Source: Rhizobium sp. RU36D (GTDB taxonomy: Bacteria > Pseudomonadota > Alphaproteobacteria > Rhizobiales > Rhizobiaceae). Taken from it: a stretch of DNA of 64,000 nucleotides. Positions 9,695-18,426 of this stretch are shown here, piece by piece. The notes below the pieces were generated by a model. That model saw only the letters and a list, made by a program, of their open reading frames with translations. It was not told where the DNA came from and did not search any database. Each line of letters begins with the position of its first letter. Position 1 is the stretch's first letter. The stretch spans positions 186,001 through 250,000 of the forward strand of contig NZ_FWXU01000006.1 in assembly GCF_900176345.1 (NCBI RefSeq), in the 5' to 3' direction. A program made the position numbers and the translations under genes.

Positions 9695-9946
9695 TCAGCA
9701 GCGGTCGATGTAGCGACGGCCATAACGGTCACGATAGTAGCACTGGCCGGGCTGGTCGGCGACATTGCCGATGACGGCGCCGGAAACACCGCCGATGGCC
9801 GCGCCAACGGCTGCGCCGCGTACGTCGCCCGTGATTGCTCCGCCGATGATCGCGCCGGCGCCGGCGCCGATTGCGGCGCCCTTTTCAGTCTGGGTGCAGC
9901 TTGTGATCGCCAGTGCGACCAATACCAACACGAGGGCTTTCTTCAT
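9695..9946 (-). CDS. Small glycine-zipper lipoprotein
   Basis: An 83-residue secreted protein. The N-terminus MKKALVLVLVALAITSC is a lipoprotein signal with the lipidated Cys at 17. Residues about 24-65 are a Gly/Ala-rich zipper (AAIGAGAGAIIGGAITG and GAAVGAAIGGVSGAVIG), the pattern of YMGG/OmpA-linker-like glycine-zipper proteins that insert in or associate with membranes. The tail QCYYRDRYGRRYIDRC has two cysteines and many Arg/Tyr. GGAGAG lies upstream of the ATG. Such proteins are common in rhizobia and often stress-linked; the exact role is unknown. Confidence 0.85.
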   Translation of the reverse strand: MKKALVLVLVALAITSCTQTEKGAAIGAGAGAIIGGAITGDVRGAAVGAAIGGVSGAVIGNVADQPGQCYYRDRYGRRYIDRC

Positions 9947-10258
9947 GTTTTCTCTCCACTGATTTTCTTTGTCAGACAGCGTCCGCGTCCAGTGCCCCGA
10001 TGAATCGGAAAGCGCCCTTCATGCCTTCGGCTGTCCCCGCGATTGGGGAGAATATATTTCGTCGCGCGAATGTCCACGGCCCCCATCTGAAATTGCCTAA
10101 TGGTTTCGCCTCTGTGTGCGTGAAGTCACAAGACATGCCCGCCGTTGCTGCATTGCAGCATGCAAAAATCGCAGAGCGCACCGAAAGTAGTTGTTGATCC
10201 CTTGCTTAAAAAGACAAATGATATCGCCGTGTCAGGGAGAGACACGAGGAGGATCAAC
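9947..10258. other. Divergent intergenic region (glycine-zipper gene / cox operon)
   Basis: About 310 bases without a credible gene, holding the promoters of both flanking genes. Visible structures are TGCTGC-ATT-GCAGCA (10146-10160), and a small hairpin GTGTC (10229-10233) with GACAC (10241-10245) directly before the GAGGAGG ribosome binding site of the first cox gene. No recognisable regulator box was identified. Confidence 0.5.
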
Positions 10259-10747
10259 ATGGCAAAAGTGACGCTGACGGTGAATGGCCGGGCGGTGAGC
10301 GGCGAATGCGAGGACCGCACGTTGCTCGTGAATTTCTTGCGCGAAAAGCTCGCTCTGACGGGAACGCATGTGGGATGTGACACCACGCAATGCGGTGCTT
10401 GCGTCGTCCATATGGATGGCAAGTCCGTGAAGAGCTGTTCTGTCCTGGCTGTCCAAGCGTCCGGGTCGACGGTCACGACCATCGAAGGACTTGCGTCGGG
10501 CGGGGAGCTTCATCCCGTGCAGGCGGCCTTCAAGGAGCATCACGGTCTACAATGCGGCTTCTGCACGCCCGGCATGGTGATGACCGCGGTGGACATGATC
10601 AACCGCCATGGCGGTGCGCTGGATGAAGCGACCGTGCGGCACGAACTGGAAGGCAATATCTGTCGTTGCACCGGCTATCACAACATCGTGAAAGCCGTTC
10701 TCGCTGCCAATGCGGAGATGCATGCAGGTCGCCAGGCCGCTGAGTGA
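10259..10747 (+). CDS. coxS: Molybdenum hydroxylase small subunit, 2Fe-2S (CoxS-like)
   Basis: Iron-sulphur subunit of a xanthine-dehydrogenase-family molybdoenzyme; passes electrons from the Mo site to FAD. The 162-residue product has the plant-type ferredoxin cluster ligands C40, C45, C48 and C60, and the second-cluster ligands C99, C102, C135 and C137 (QCGFCTPGM and CRCTGYHNI). The ATG at 10259 follows GAGGAGG. First gene of an S-L-M operon. The symbol reflects family only; the substrate need not be CO. Confidence 0.92.
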   Translation: MAKVTLTVNGRAVSGECEDRTLLVNFLREKLALTGTHVGCDTTQCGACVVHMDGKSVKSCSVLAVQASGSTVTTIEGLASGGELHPVQAAFKEHHGLQCGFCTPGMVMTAVDMINRHGGALDEATVRHELEGNICRCTGYHNIVKAVLAANAEMHAGRQAAE

Positions 10748-10756
10748 GGCAATAGC

Positions 10757-10823
10757 CAGTAGGCAGTAGGCATTAGTTCACGCGACATCGCGGCCACATT
10801 GCCTCAAATCCTACTGCCTACTG
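10757..10823. repeat. 14-bp inverted repeat with CAGTAGG units between coxS and coxL
   Basis: CAGTAGGCAGTAGG at 10757-10770 is exactly complementary to CCTACTGCCTACTG at 10810-10823, with a 39-base spacer; a further related CTACTGCC unit follows at 10832-10839. The repeat fills the 132-base gap between the first two cox genes and could fold into a strong mRNA stem. Confidence 0.75.
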
Positions 10824-10879
10824 CCCATTGGCTACTGCCTAATCCTGTCCCCTATCCCTATTCTCTGGAGGAGATGAAC

Positions 10880-13228
10880 ATGGGTATTGAAGGAATTGGC
10901 GCGCGTGTGGCGCGCAAGGAAGACAAGCGCTTCCTGACCGGCAAAGGCCGGTATACTGACGACATGATCGCTCCCGGCATGAAATATGCCTATTTCGTGC
11001 GTTCGCCGCACGCCCATGCCAAGATCAGGAGCGTTGATGCCAGTGCCGCGAAGGCCATGCCCGGCGTCATCGATGTTCTCGATGGCAAGCAACTGCTGGC
11101 TGACGGCATCGGAAACCTGATCTGCGGCTGGATGATCCACTCCAAGGATGGATCGCCGATGAAGATGGGAGCCTGGCGGCCCCTGGCCCACGAGACCGTT
11201 CGCTATGTCGGCGATGCCGTGGCAATCGTCGTGGCGGATAGTCTGGGCGAGGCACGTGATGCGGCGGAAGCCGTGGTCGTGGAATATGAGGAGTTGCCCG
11301 TCGTTACCAGCGCGGTTGCAGCGCTTGAAGCTGGCGCGCCAAAGCTGCATCCGGAAGCGCCTGGCAACCTGATCTACGACTGGGAGATCGGCGACAGCGC
11401 GGCGGCCGACCAGGCGATCGCCGCTGCCGCTCACGTGACGGAAATCGAGATCCACAACAACCGCCTGTCGCCCAACCCCATGGAGCCGCGCGCGACGCTT
11501 GGCATCTATGATTCGGCCGAGGATCACTACACCTGCTACACAACAAGCCAGAATCCGCATGTGGCCCGGCTCGTGATGAGCGCCTTCTACAATGTCGCGC
11601 CCGAAAACAAGCTCCGCGTGATTGCGCCCGATGTCGGCGGCGGCTTCGGGTCGAAGATCTATATCTATCCCGAAGAAATCGTCTGTCTCTGGGCGTCGAA
11701 GAAGACCGGCGTACCGGTCAAGTGGACCTCCGACCGCACGGAAGCCTTCCTGACGGACGCCCATGGGCGTGACCATGTATCCAAGGTCAAGATGGCCTTC
11801 GACAAGGACAACAAGGTCATCGGCCTGAAGGTCGACACGATCGCCAATCTCGGCGCCTATATGTCGCTATTCTCGTCGTCGGTGCCGACCTATCTCTACG
11901 CAACCCTGCTGTCGGGCCAGTATGCGATCCCGGCGATCCATTGCAATGTGCGGACCGTCTATACCAATACGGCGCCGGTCGATGCCTATCGCGGGGCAGG
12001 GCGGCCGGAGGCCACCTATCTGCTCGAACGGACGATGGAAACGGCGGCACGCGAGCTTGGCGTGTCACCTGCAGAACTTCGCCGGCAGAATTTCATCCGC
12101 ACCTTCCCCTACCAGACACCCGTGATCATGAATTACGACGCGGGTGACTATGAGGCCTCGCTGGAGGCTGCGATGGCCGCCGCCGATTGGAACAGCTTTG
12201 CCGCCCGCAAGGCCGAAGCGGCCGGACGCGGCAAGAAGCGCGGCATCGGCATGAGCTGCTATATCGAGGCCTGCGGCATTGCGCCTTCGGCCGCCGTTGG
12301 TTCGCTTGGTGCGGGTGTGGGCCTCTGGGAATCGGCCGAGGTCCGCGTCAATGCCGTGGGAACTGTCGAGGTGCTGACCGGTTCGCATAGCCATGGCCAG
12401 GGTCACGAGACGACCTTCGCGCAGCTGGTCAGCGAGCGGCTCGGCATGCCCTTGGAAAACATCAACATCGTGCACGGCGATACCGACAAGGTGCAGATGG
12501 GGATGGGCACATACGGGTCGCGCTCGGGCGCGGTCGGCATGTCGGCCATCGTCAAGGCGCTCGACAAGGTCGAGGCGAAGGCCAAGAAGATCGCCGCCCA
12601 CCTCATGGAGGCGGACGAAAGCGATATCGTCATCGAAAATGGCGAGCTGAAGGTGGCGGGCACGGACAAGTCGCTGCCGTGGTTCCAGGTGGCGCTGGCG
12701 GCCTATACGGCCCACAACCTGCCGGCCGGCATGGAGCCGGGTCTGAAGGAAGGGGCGTTCTACGACCCCTCAAACTTCACCTTCCCGGCGGGCTGCTATA
12801 TCTGCGAGGTGGAGGTCGATCCGGAGACCGGCAAGACCGATATCATCCAGTTCGTGGCTGCCGATGACTTTGGCAATATCATCAACCCGATGATCGTCGA
12901 GGGACAGGTCCATGGCGGTATCGCCCAGGGGATCGGCCAGGCGCTGTTGGAAGGGGTCCACTACGACCCTAAAACGGGACAGCTCCTGACGGCCAGCTAC
13001 ATGGACTATGCCATGCCGCGCGCCGACGACCTGCCGTCGTTCCAGGTGTCGCACCAGAACACGCCATGCCCGGGCAATCCGCTCGGCATCAAGGGCTGCG
13101 GGGAGGCCGGCGCCATCGGCTCGCCGCCGGCGCTGATGAATGCCATCACCGATGCCATCGGCAACAACCAGCTCAACATGCCGGCCACCCCGCTTGCGGT
13201 GTGGAACGCCATGCAGGCCAGTCACTGA
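10880..13228 (+). CDS. coxL: Molybdenum hydroxylase large subunit, form II CoxL-like
   Basis: Catalytic molybdopterin-cytosine-dinucleotide subunit of a xanthine-dehydrogenase-family hydroxylase; 782 residues. I chose the ATG at 10880 (MGIEGIG) because GGAGGAG precedes it by about six bases; an ATG at 10874 is also in frame. The sequence has the family elements GGGFGSK, the active-site loop AYRGAGRPE and [14 protein letters not shown] near the C-terminus with the catalytic Glu. The loop AYRGAGR marks form II; bona fide form I CO dehydrogenase has AYxCSFR. Gene order S-L-M is also that of form II. The enzyme therefore probably hydroxylates an aldehyde, purine or other N-heterocycle, with CO oxidation unproven. 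No cox accessory genes are in the window. Confidence 0.9.
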   Translation: MGIEGIGARVARKEDKRFLTGKGRYTDDMIAPGMKYAYFVRSPHAHAKIRSVDASAAKAMPGVIDVLDGKQLLADGIGNLICGWMIHSKDGSPMKMGAWRPLAHETVRYVGDAVAIVVADSLGEARDAAEAVVVEYEELPVVTSAVAALEAGAPKLHPEAPGNLIYDWEIGDSAAADQAIAAAAHVTEIEIHNNRLSPNPMEPRATLGIYDSAEDHYTCYTTSQNPHVARLVMSAFYNVAPENKLRVIAPDVGGGFGSKIYIYPEEIVCLWASKKTGVPVKWTSDRTEAFLTDAHGRDHVSKVKMAFDKDNKVIGLKVDTIANLGAYMSLFSSSVPTYLYATLLSGQYAIPAIHCNVRTVYTNTAPVDAYRGAGRPEATYLLERTMETAARELGVSPAELRRQNFIRTFPYQTPVIMNYDAGDYEASLEAAMAAADWNSFAARKAEAAGRGKKRGIGMSCYIEACGIAPSAAVGSLGAGVGLWESAEVRVNAVGTVEVLTGSHSHGQGHETTFAQLVSERLGMPLENINIVHGDTDKVQMGMGTYGSRSGAVGMSAIVKALDKVEAKAKKIAAHLMEADESDIVIENGELKVAGTDKSLPWFQVALAAYTAHNLPAGMEPGLKEGAFYDPSNFTFPAGCYICEVEVDPETGKTDIIQFVAADDFGNIINPMIVEGQVHGGIAQGIGQALLEGVHYDPKTGQLLTASYMDYAMPRADDLPSFQVSHQNTPCPGNPLGIKGCGEAGAIGSPPALMNAITDAIGNNQLNMPATPLAVWNAMQASH

Positions 13229-13243
13229 ACGGGAGGGACGACC

Positions 13244-14038
13244 ATGTATTCAACAAGTTACCATCGTGCGTCCTCGCTGGAGGATGCAGCAAAGATGATT
13301 GCCGGCGCCGAAGACGGAAAATTCGTCTCCGGCGGTCAGACGCTGATTTCGACATTGAAGCAGCGGCTGGCGCAGCCGAGCGACCTGATTGACCTGCGCC
13401 ATGTCAGTTCCTTGAAGGGCATTTCGGTCGATGGCCGCAGTGTGCGAATCGGTGCGGGGGTCACCCATGCCGAAGTAGCCTCGTCCACGGCAATTGCGGC
13501 TGTCTGTCCGGCACTCTGCCATCTCGCCGGCTTGATCGGTGACCCGCATGTTCGACACATGGGCACGATTGGCGGGTCGATCGCCAACAATGATCCGGCC
13601 GCCGATTATCCTGCGGCCATGCTGGGTCTCGGGGCAACCATCATCACCGACCGGCGGGAGATCGCCGCCGATGACTTCTTCACCGGTCTGTTTGAAACGG
13701 CGCTGGAGGAAGGCGAGATCATCACCGCCGTTGCGTTCACGGCGCCTGACAAGGCGGGCTATGCCAAGTTTCCCAATCCCGCGTCCCGCTATGCCATGAC
13801 CGGCGTATTCGTGGCACAGGTCGGGAGTGGCGCGCGTGTCGCAGTCACCGGTGCGGGTTCCGACGGTGTGTTCCGGCATGGGGGCTTGGAAGCGGCGCTG
13901 GCTTCCGGTTTTAACCCGGATGCCCTGGCCGGCGTTACGGTCGAGACGTCGGGCTTGATGGAAGACATGCATTGCAGCGCCGCCTATCGTGCGAACCTCA
14001 TCAAGGTGATGGCGAAACGGGCGGTCGCGGCCGCCTGA
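13244..14038 (+). CDS. coxM: Molybdenum hydroxylase FAD-binding subunit (CoxM-like)
   Basis: Flavoprotein subunit passing electrons from the 2Fe-2S centres to an acceptor. The 264-residue product has the two FAD motifs of the family, here FVSGGQTLI (near residue 30) and TIGGSIANNDPAADYP (near 107), and the C-terminal CO-dehydrogenase flavoprotein domain. It begins 15 bases after coxL with GGGAGGG upstream, and is followed by a hairpin terminator, so the operon is coxS-coxL-coxM only. Length (264) is typical of the form II proteins. Confidence 0.9.
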   Translation: MYSTSYHRASSLEDAAKMIAGAEDGKFVSGGQTLISTLKQRLAQPSDLIDLRHVSSLKGISVDGRSVRIGAGVTHAEVASSTAIAAVCPALCHLAGLIGDPHVRHMGTIGGSIANNDPAADYPAAMLGLGATIITDRREIAADDFFTGLFETALEEGEIITAVAFTAPDKAGYAKFPNPASRYAMTGVFVAQVGSGARVAVTGAGSDGVFRHGGLEAALASGFNPDALAGVTVETSGLMEDMHCSAAYRANLIKVMAKRAVAAA

Positions 14039-14063
14039 TCTCCAGAATCACTTGCCTTGATAC

Positions 14064-14087
14064 AAGGGGCGATTTCGGTCGCCCCTT
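14064..14087 (+). terminator. Hairpin terminator after the cox operon
   Basis: AAGGGGCGA (14064-14072) pairs perfectly with TCGCCCCTT (14079-14087) over a TTTCGG loop, 25 bases after the coxM stop. The following tract (GGTATTTCC) is only weakly T-rich. Confidence 0.6.
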
Positions 14088-14114
14088 GGTATTTCCAAGG
14101 CATTTTCAGCTTGC

Positions 14115-14128
14115 TTGACGCAGATCAA
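14115..14128. promoter_or_regulatory. FNR/FixK-type box upstream of hemA
   Basis: TTGAC-GCAG-ATCAA matches the anaerobox consensus TTGAT-N4-ATCAA with one mismatch. A plausible promoter (TTGACC at 14132, CTATTT at 14154, spacing 16) would place the box centre near -44, a class II activator position. FnrL/FixK control of hemA is established in other alphaproteobacteria; here it is inferred. Confidence 0.55.
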
Positions 14129-14276
14129 TTTTTGACCGGAAGGGATCGGTTAGCTATTTTCTGGAAAGATTCAAAAACGCGCGCCATTTGTCGCAGTTTA
14201 GAACGAATTTACATTCCTGGGGTTGACCGCATGCGCCGGTGGCCACAATAAGGAAACAAAAGGCTGGAGTGCGGCG

Positions 14277-15491
14277 ATGGATTTCGAGAGTTTCTTCAAA
14301 AGCGAGTTGGCGGGGCTCCACGAGGAAGGCCGCTACCGCGTTTTTGCTGACATCGAGCGCCAGAATGGCAATTTCCCAAAAGCGACCCGCTACACCAATA
14401 ACGGCACGCAGGATGTGACGGTCTGGTGTTCCAACGACTATCTCGGCATGGGCCAGAACCCGATCGTGACCGAGGCGATGAAGCAGGCGATCGATCACTG
14501 TGGCGCGGGTGCGGGAGGCACCCGGAATATTTCTGGCACCAACCACTACCATGTTCTGCTGGAGCGCGAACTTGCCGATTTGCATGGCAAGGAATCGGCG
14601 CTTATCTTCACCTCCGGTTACGTATCGAACTGGGCGGCGTTGGGCACGCTGGGCCAGAAGATTCCGGGCCTGATCATTTTCTCCGACGCGCTGAACCACG
14701 CCTCGATGATCGAGGGCATTCGCTATGCGAAATGCGATCGCGTGATCTGGAAGCACAATGACCTGAAGGATCTGGAAGCCAAGCTGGCTGCCGCCGATCC
14801 CAAGGCGCCGAAGATGATTGCCTTCGAATCGGTCTATTCTATGGATGGCGACATCGCGCCGATCAAGGAAATCTGTGATCTGGCCGACAAATACGGCGCC
14901 ATGACCTATCTGGACGAGGTGCATGCGGTTGGCATGTATGGCGCGCATGGCGGCGGTATCGCGGAGCGCGAAGGCCTGATGCATCGCCTGACAGTCATTG
15001 AAGGCACGCTCGGCAAGGCCTTTGGTGTCATGGGCGGCTATATCGCAGCTTCGGCCGCGCTTTGCGACTTCGTCCGCTCGTTTGCGTCGGGTTTCATCTT
15101 CACGACCGCGCTGCCGCCGGCGCTTGCGGCTGGTGCGCTGGCTTCCATTCGTCATCTGAAGTCGAGCCAGATCGAACGCTTCGCCCATCAGGAGCGTGTG
15201 CGGCGGCTGCGGTCCATGCTGGATGCCCGCGGCATTCCGCACATGGTCAATCCGAGCCATATCGTGCCTGTCATGGTTGGCGATGCGGCCAAGTGCAAGT
15301 GGATCTCGGACCTGTTGCTCGACAATTGCGGCATCTATGTCCAGCCGATCAACTACCCGACGGTGCCGAAGAAGACCGAGCGCTTGCGCATCACGCCAAC
15401 GCCGCTGCACAGCGATGCCGATATCGACCACCTGGTCGGCTCGCTGCACCAGCTCTGGTCGCGTTGCGCCCTGGCGCGCGCTGTCGCCTGA
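14277..15491 (+). CDS. hemA: 5-aminolevulinate synthase
   Basis: PLP enzyme condensing glycine and succinyl-CoA to 5-aminolevulinate, the first step of haem and corrin synthesis by the C4 (Shemin) route used by alphaproteobacteria. The 404-residue product has CSNDYLGMG, the [11 protein letters not shown] substrate motif, [11 protein letters not shown], and the PLP lysine in TLGKAFG (K247). ATG at 14277 (MDFESFF) is preferred over an upstream in-frame start at 14223, and fits the usual N-terminus of the family. Single-gene unit with its own promoter region (FNR-type box) and a terminator directly after the stop. It supplies precursors for the corrin pathway that includes cobST later in the window. 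Confidence 0.96.
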   Translation: MDFESFFKSELAGLHEEGRYRVFADIERQNGNFPKATRYTNNGTQDVTVWCSNDYLGMGQNPIVTEAMKQAIDHCGAGAGGTRNISGTNHYHVLLERELADLHGKESALIFTSGYVSNWAALGTLGQKIPGLIIFSDALNHASMIEGIRYAKCDRVIWKHNDLKDLEAKLAAADPKAPKMIAFESVYSMDGDIAPIKEICDLADKYGAMTYLDEVHAVGMYGAHGGGIAEREGLMHRLTVIEGTLGKAFGVMGGYIAASAALCDFVRSFASGFIFTTALPPALAAGALASIRHLKSSQIERFAHQERVRRLRSMLDARGIPHMVNPSHIVPVMVGDAAKCKWISDLLLDNCGIYVQPINYPTVPKKTERLRITPTPLHSDADIDHLVGSLHQLWSRCALARAVA

Positions 15492-15519
15492 CACCAGTCG
15501 ACGATTTCTTGGAAGACGA

Positions 15520-15544
15520 AGCCGCCCTTGTCAGGCGGCTTTTT
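15520..15544 (+). terminator. Intrinsic terminator of hemA overlapping the end of dxr
   Basis: GCCGCC (15521-15526) pairs with GGCGGC (15534-15539) over a 7-base loop, followed by five T residues. The dxr stop codon (15531-15533) lies inside the loop, so the convergent gene ends within the terminator. Confidence 0.8.
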
Positions 15545-16724
15545 CGATTCGGCTGACCACGTCGGTTGCCCGCTGGCGGGCTTCCGCATCGGCGTGAAAG
15601 ACATCCTCGATAGTCAAAGCCGCGCCGTGGCCGACCATTTCGTCCATGACCGCCTCGGCCACATCCGCCATCGCAAGGAAGCCGATGCGGCTATCGCAGA
15701 AGGCCTGGAATGCGGTCTCTTCGGCGGCATTCATGACGGCGCCTTGCAGGCCGCCGCGCTCCAGCGCGGTGCGCGCCAGCCGCAAGGCCGGGAACCTGAC
15801 GGCATCGGGCGCCTCGAAATCGAGCCGGGCGAGCTTGGCGAAGTCGAGCCGCTCGACATTGAGGGCAGGACGACGGGGATGGGTAAGCGCGTAGCCGATC
15901 GCCGTGCGCATGTCAGGGCTGCCGAGCTGGGCGATGACCGAGCCATCGGAATAGCCCACCATCGAATGCACGATGGACTGGGGGTGGACGATCACCTCAA
16001 TCTGGTCGGGACGAACATCAAAGAGATGCTTGGCCTCGATCATCTCCAGCGCCTTGTTGAACATCGAAGCACTGCCGACGGAGATCTTCAGCCCCATGGA
16101 CCAGTTGGGATGGCTGCGCGCCGTTTCCACCGTCACATTGGCCATCTGTTCGCGACTGTATGTGCGGAAGGGACCGCCCGAGGCCGTCAGCACAATGCGC
16201 TCCAGCGCATGGCGTTGATCGGCCTCTAGGCATTGGAAGATCGCGCTATGCTCGCTATCGACTGGGATGAGCCGGCCACCGCCCTGCCGGACGGCGGAGA
16301 CGAAAAGGTCGCCGGCGGAAACCAGGCATTCCTTGTTGGCGAGCGCAATATCGGCGCCCCGGGCTGCGGCGGCAAGGGTGGGCGCCAGGCCCGCTGTGCC
16401 GACGATGGCAGCCATGACCGTATCGGCGTCACGGGTTGCGGCCTCCAGAAGGCCAGACCGTCCGGCTGCCACCTCGATGCCGCTGCCGGCCAGTGCGTCT
16501 TTCAGCGCCTGATAGTGCCGTTCGTCTGACGTGACGGCCAACTGGGCGCGATGCTGCCGGGCTTGGTTCGCCAGCAGCGCGATATTGCCGTGGCCGGTGA
16601 GCGCCACCACTTCGAAATTTTCGTCTGCACGAAGCTGCTCGACGACATCGAGCGTGTTGCACCCGATGGAGCCGGTTGAGCCGAGGATCGTCAACCGACG
16701 CGGCGCCTTGCTGTCAGAGGTCAT
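15531..16724 (-). CDS. dxr: 1-deoxy-D-xylulose 5-phosphate reductoisomerase
   Basis: Second enzyme of the MEP isoprenoid pathway: NADPH-dependent rearrangement of DXP to 2-C-methyl-D-erythritol 4-phosphate, cytoplasmic and metal dependent. The 397-residue product shows the NADPH motif GSTGSIG (residues 14-20), the NKE motif, PVDSEHSAIFQ with metal ligands, the flexible active-site stretch around HPNWSMGLKISVGSAS, and SMFNKALE. Full length compared with family members (about 390-400). It ends inside the hemA terminator, and its upstream side is now occupied by the IS element. No other MEP or lipid genes adjoin it in this window. Confidence 0.96.
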   Translation of the reverse strand: MTSDSKAPRRLTILGSTGSIGCNTLDVVEQLRADENFEVVALTGHGNIALLANQARQHRAQLAVTSDERHYQALKDALAGSGIEVAAGRSGLLEAATRDADTVMAAIVGTAGLAPTLAAAARGADIALANKECLVSAGDLFVSAVRQGGGRLIPVDSEHSAIFQCLEADQRHALERIVLTASGGPFRTYSREQMANVTVETARSHPNWSMGLKISVGSASMFNKALEMIEAKHLFDVRPDQIEVIVHPQSIVHSMVGYSDGSVIAQLGSPDMRTAIGYALTHPRRPALNVERLDFAKLARLDFEAPDAVRFPALRLARTALERGGLQGAVMNAAEETAFQAFCDSRIGFLAMADVAEAVMDEMVGHGAALTIEDVFHADAEARQRATDVVSRIEKAA

Positions 16725-16800
16725 GGAAAATCCAGAGATGTCTGCCTTTCCCCTAGCGTCTACAAGGGAATAGCCGGGGCAGCAAGCTCAAGCTTAAATA

Positions 16801-16817
16801 AGGGCGTTTCAGACGCC
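16801..16817 (+). repeat. Left copy of 17-bp target duplication (hairpin sequence)
   Basis: AGGGCGTTTCAGACGCC, identical to 18360-18376. The repeat is itself a hairpin (GGCGT-TTCAG-ACGCC), so the element appears to have duplicated a stem-loop target. Confidence 0.75.
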
Positions 16818-16831
16818 GCCAGACTGCTGAC

Positions 16832-16861
16832 AAACCCGTCGATTTTCTCGGCGGGTTTTTT
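16832..16861 (+). terminator. Terminator hairpin inside the left end of the IS
   Basis: CCCGTCGA (16835-16842) pairs with TCGGCGGG (16848-16855, one T-G wobble) over TTTTC, followed by TTTTTT. It would stop plus-strand transcription entering antisense to the transposase. Confidence 0.65.
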
Positions 16862-16935
16862 GCGTTTCTTGGAGCTCACGCTCAGGTGGTGTTTTGAGCG
16901 ATGTTGCGGTGCAGTTGGAAGGGGGGTGAGAGCCT

Positions 16936-18321
16936 TTATCCGCAGGCTGTCTTTGGGGCTTTGGTCATCGCGGTGGCGATCTTCTTGATGTTTTGGGCGC
17001 TCGCTGCCAGCAGGCATTGCCACCTGACCTTGATGAGACCGCGGAAGCGGGCGTAGCGGTGGCCGTGTAGCTGTTTGGCATCGGCGAAGGAGCGTTCGAC
17101 CGTCTCCTTTCGTCTTTTGTAGATCGCCTTGCCCCAGGGCGTCTTGCGATTGGCGTCGGTGCGATCGCGGGCGTCTTGCCAGACATGGCGGGTGATGGTC
17201 CGCTCGGCTTTGGCGTTTGAGGTGCACGACGCCAGAAGCGGGCAGTCGCGGCACAGGGATGGGTCAGAGCGGTAGTGCTTGTAGCCGTTACGGTCTGTGG
17301 TGGCGTAGGTGAGCAACTGGCCTTCAGGACAGCGGTAGCCGTCGGTATCGGGTTCGTAGACGAACTTCGATTGGCGCATCATCCCGTCCTTGGGCGGGGT
17401 CGGGTTGCGATAGCCGGTTACGCCCAGGATGCCTCTGTCCTCCAGCCCCTTGGCGATGCCTGATGTGGCATAGCCTGCATCGAGCCCCACAGCTGCGACA
17501 TCCAAGTCGAAGCGCTCACGCTGCCGGTCGAGCCGATCCAGATAGACGATACTGTCATGCACATTGGCCGGCGTCACATGGGTGTCGGTGATGATGGCAT
17601 GGCTGCCATCAACCGTGCGATGATCGAGATAAAAGAAGCCCTTGGGCTTGCCGTCGCGCACCATATAGCCGCTGTCCGGGTCTGTGCGGCTGACCTTGGT
17701 TTCCTTGACCTCCGGCTCGCGCTCCTTGTCCTTCAACGGCGTCTGGCCATGGGCGGCGCGTTCGGCCTCAATCGCCCGGTCGAGATCAGCCCAGTAGTCG
17801 GCCCGCGACTTCTGGAGCATCTCAAGATCATATTTGCCCTTGTTGGCATTGGCCTTCAGATGCGTGGAATCCGTATAGAGCACGGTGCCATCCACCAAGC
17901 CGTGGCCGATCGCCTGCTCCACGATCGCATCGAAGATGTCCTGGGCGACGGACGTGTCGTTGAAGCGGCGGCGGCGGTTCTGGGAAAGCGTCGAGGCATC
18001 GAAGACTGGGTCGGTCAGCTTCATCCGCAAGAACCAGCGATAGGCGACATTCACCTCGATCTCGCGCACCAACTGCCGCTCGGAACGCACGCCGAACAGG
18101 TAGCCCAGAAACAGCGCCTTGAACATCAGCGTCGGGTCGAGCGGCGGGCGGCCATTGTCGGCGCAGTAAAGGCCGGCAACGCGATCATGGATGAAGGAAA
18201 AGTCGATCACTGCATCGATCTTGCGAAGCAGATGATCTCTAGGCACCAGGCTGTCGAGCGTCACCATCTCGACAGCCGTCTGTTCGGGAGCAGGTTTCTT
18301 CAACATGTCCCAGTGAATCAT
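16936..18321 (-). CDS. IS1182-family transposase
   Basis: DDE transposase of 461 residues. The N-terminal IS1182-type domain (PRDHLLRKIDAVIDFSF, then RPPLDPTLMFKALFLGYLFG) is followed by the RNase-H-like catalytic region: first Asp in YTDSTHLKANANKGKYD, second Asp in VGLDAGYATSG, and the Glu in YKRRKETVERSFADAKQLHG (Y-R-E type signature). A cysteine cluster (CRDCPLLASC) precedes the last catalytic part. The frame is uninterrupted and the three acidic residues are present. The ATG (18321) abuts a 10-bp hairpin that hides its ribosome binding site in read-through transcripts. C-terminus ends TKAPKTACG. Confidence 0.92.
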   Translation of the reverse strand: MIHWDMLKKPAPEQTAVEMVTLDSLVPRDHLLRKIDAVIDFSFIHDRVAGLYCADNGRPPLDPTLMFKALFLGYLFGVRSERQLVREIEVNVAYRWFLRMKLTDPVFDASTLSQNRRRRFNDTSVAQDIFDAIVEQAIGHGLVDGTVLYTDSTHLKANANKGKYDLEMLQKSRADYWADLDRAIEAERAAHGQTPLKDKEREPEVKETKVSRTDPDSGYMVRDGKPKGFFYLDHRTVDGSHAIITDTHVTPANVHDSIVYLDRLDRQRERFDLDVAAVGLDAGYATSGIAKGLEDRGILGVTGYRNPTPPKDGMMRQSKFVYEPDTDGYRCPEGQLLTYATTDRNGYKHYRSDPSLCRDCPLLASCTSNAKAERTITRHVWQDARDRTDANRKTPWGKAIYKRRKETVERSFADAKQLHGHRYARFRGLIKVRWQCLLAASAQNIKKIATAMTKAPKTACG

Positions 18322-18347
18322 AAACCCCTGGATGTGGCCAGGGGTTT
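18322..18347 (-). promoter_or_regulatory. Hairpin sequestering the transposase ribosome binding site
   Basis: AAACCCCTGG (18322-18331) pairs with CCAGGGGTTT (18338-18347), loop ATGTGG. On the minus strand the 3' arm carries AGGGG directly before the ATG at 18321, so transcripts arriving from outside the element would bury the start site. Confidence 0.6.
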
Positions 18348-18359
18348 GTCAGCAGTCTG

Positions 18360-18376
18360 AGGGCGTTTCAGACGCC
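18360..18376 (+). repeat. Right copy of 17-bp target duplication (hairpin sequence)
   Basis: Identical to 16801-16817. With the next C this copy keeps a 6-bp stem (GGGCGT/ACGCCC) downstream of lpsL, so terminator function may survive on this side. Confidence 0.75.
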
Positions 18377-18426
18377 CCTAATGCTATTATCGGTGCGCAA
18401 CTCGGAAGATGACGCTCTGCCTATCC

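Larger units (their letters stand above)
16818..18359 (-). mobile_element. IS1182-type insertion sequence, about 1.54 kb, apparently intact
   Basis: One transposase gene bounded by 18-bp perfect inverted repeats, CAGACTGCTGACAAACCC at 16820-16837 and its complement at 18342-18359, and flanked by a 17-bp direct repeat (16801-16817, 18360-18376). Inner hairpins lie at both ends: 16832-16861 and 18322-18347. Removing the element and one repeat restores a terminator-like hairpin followed on the minus strand by TTATTT, which would have been the terminator of lpsL. Two extra bases (GC) separate the left repeat from the left inverted repeat, so the exact left boundary is uncertain by 2 bases. Both ends and the transposase look complete, implying a recent, possibly active copy. 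Confidence 0.88.

Noticed and set aside
16760-17254. Second transposase reading frame (164 aa) indicating a two-frame IS
   Set aside because: The 461-residue transposase is complete in one frame; the other frame is an out-of-frame shadow with no IS orfA/orfB pattern.
17557-18360. 267-aa plus-strand ORF across the transposase
   Set aside because: Antisense to an intact IS1182-type transposase, with no signature and no binding site.
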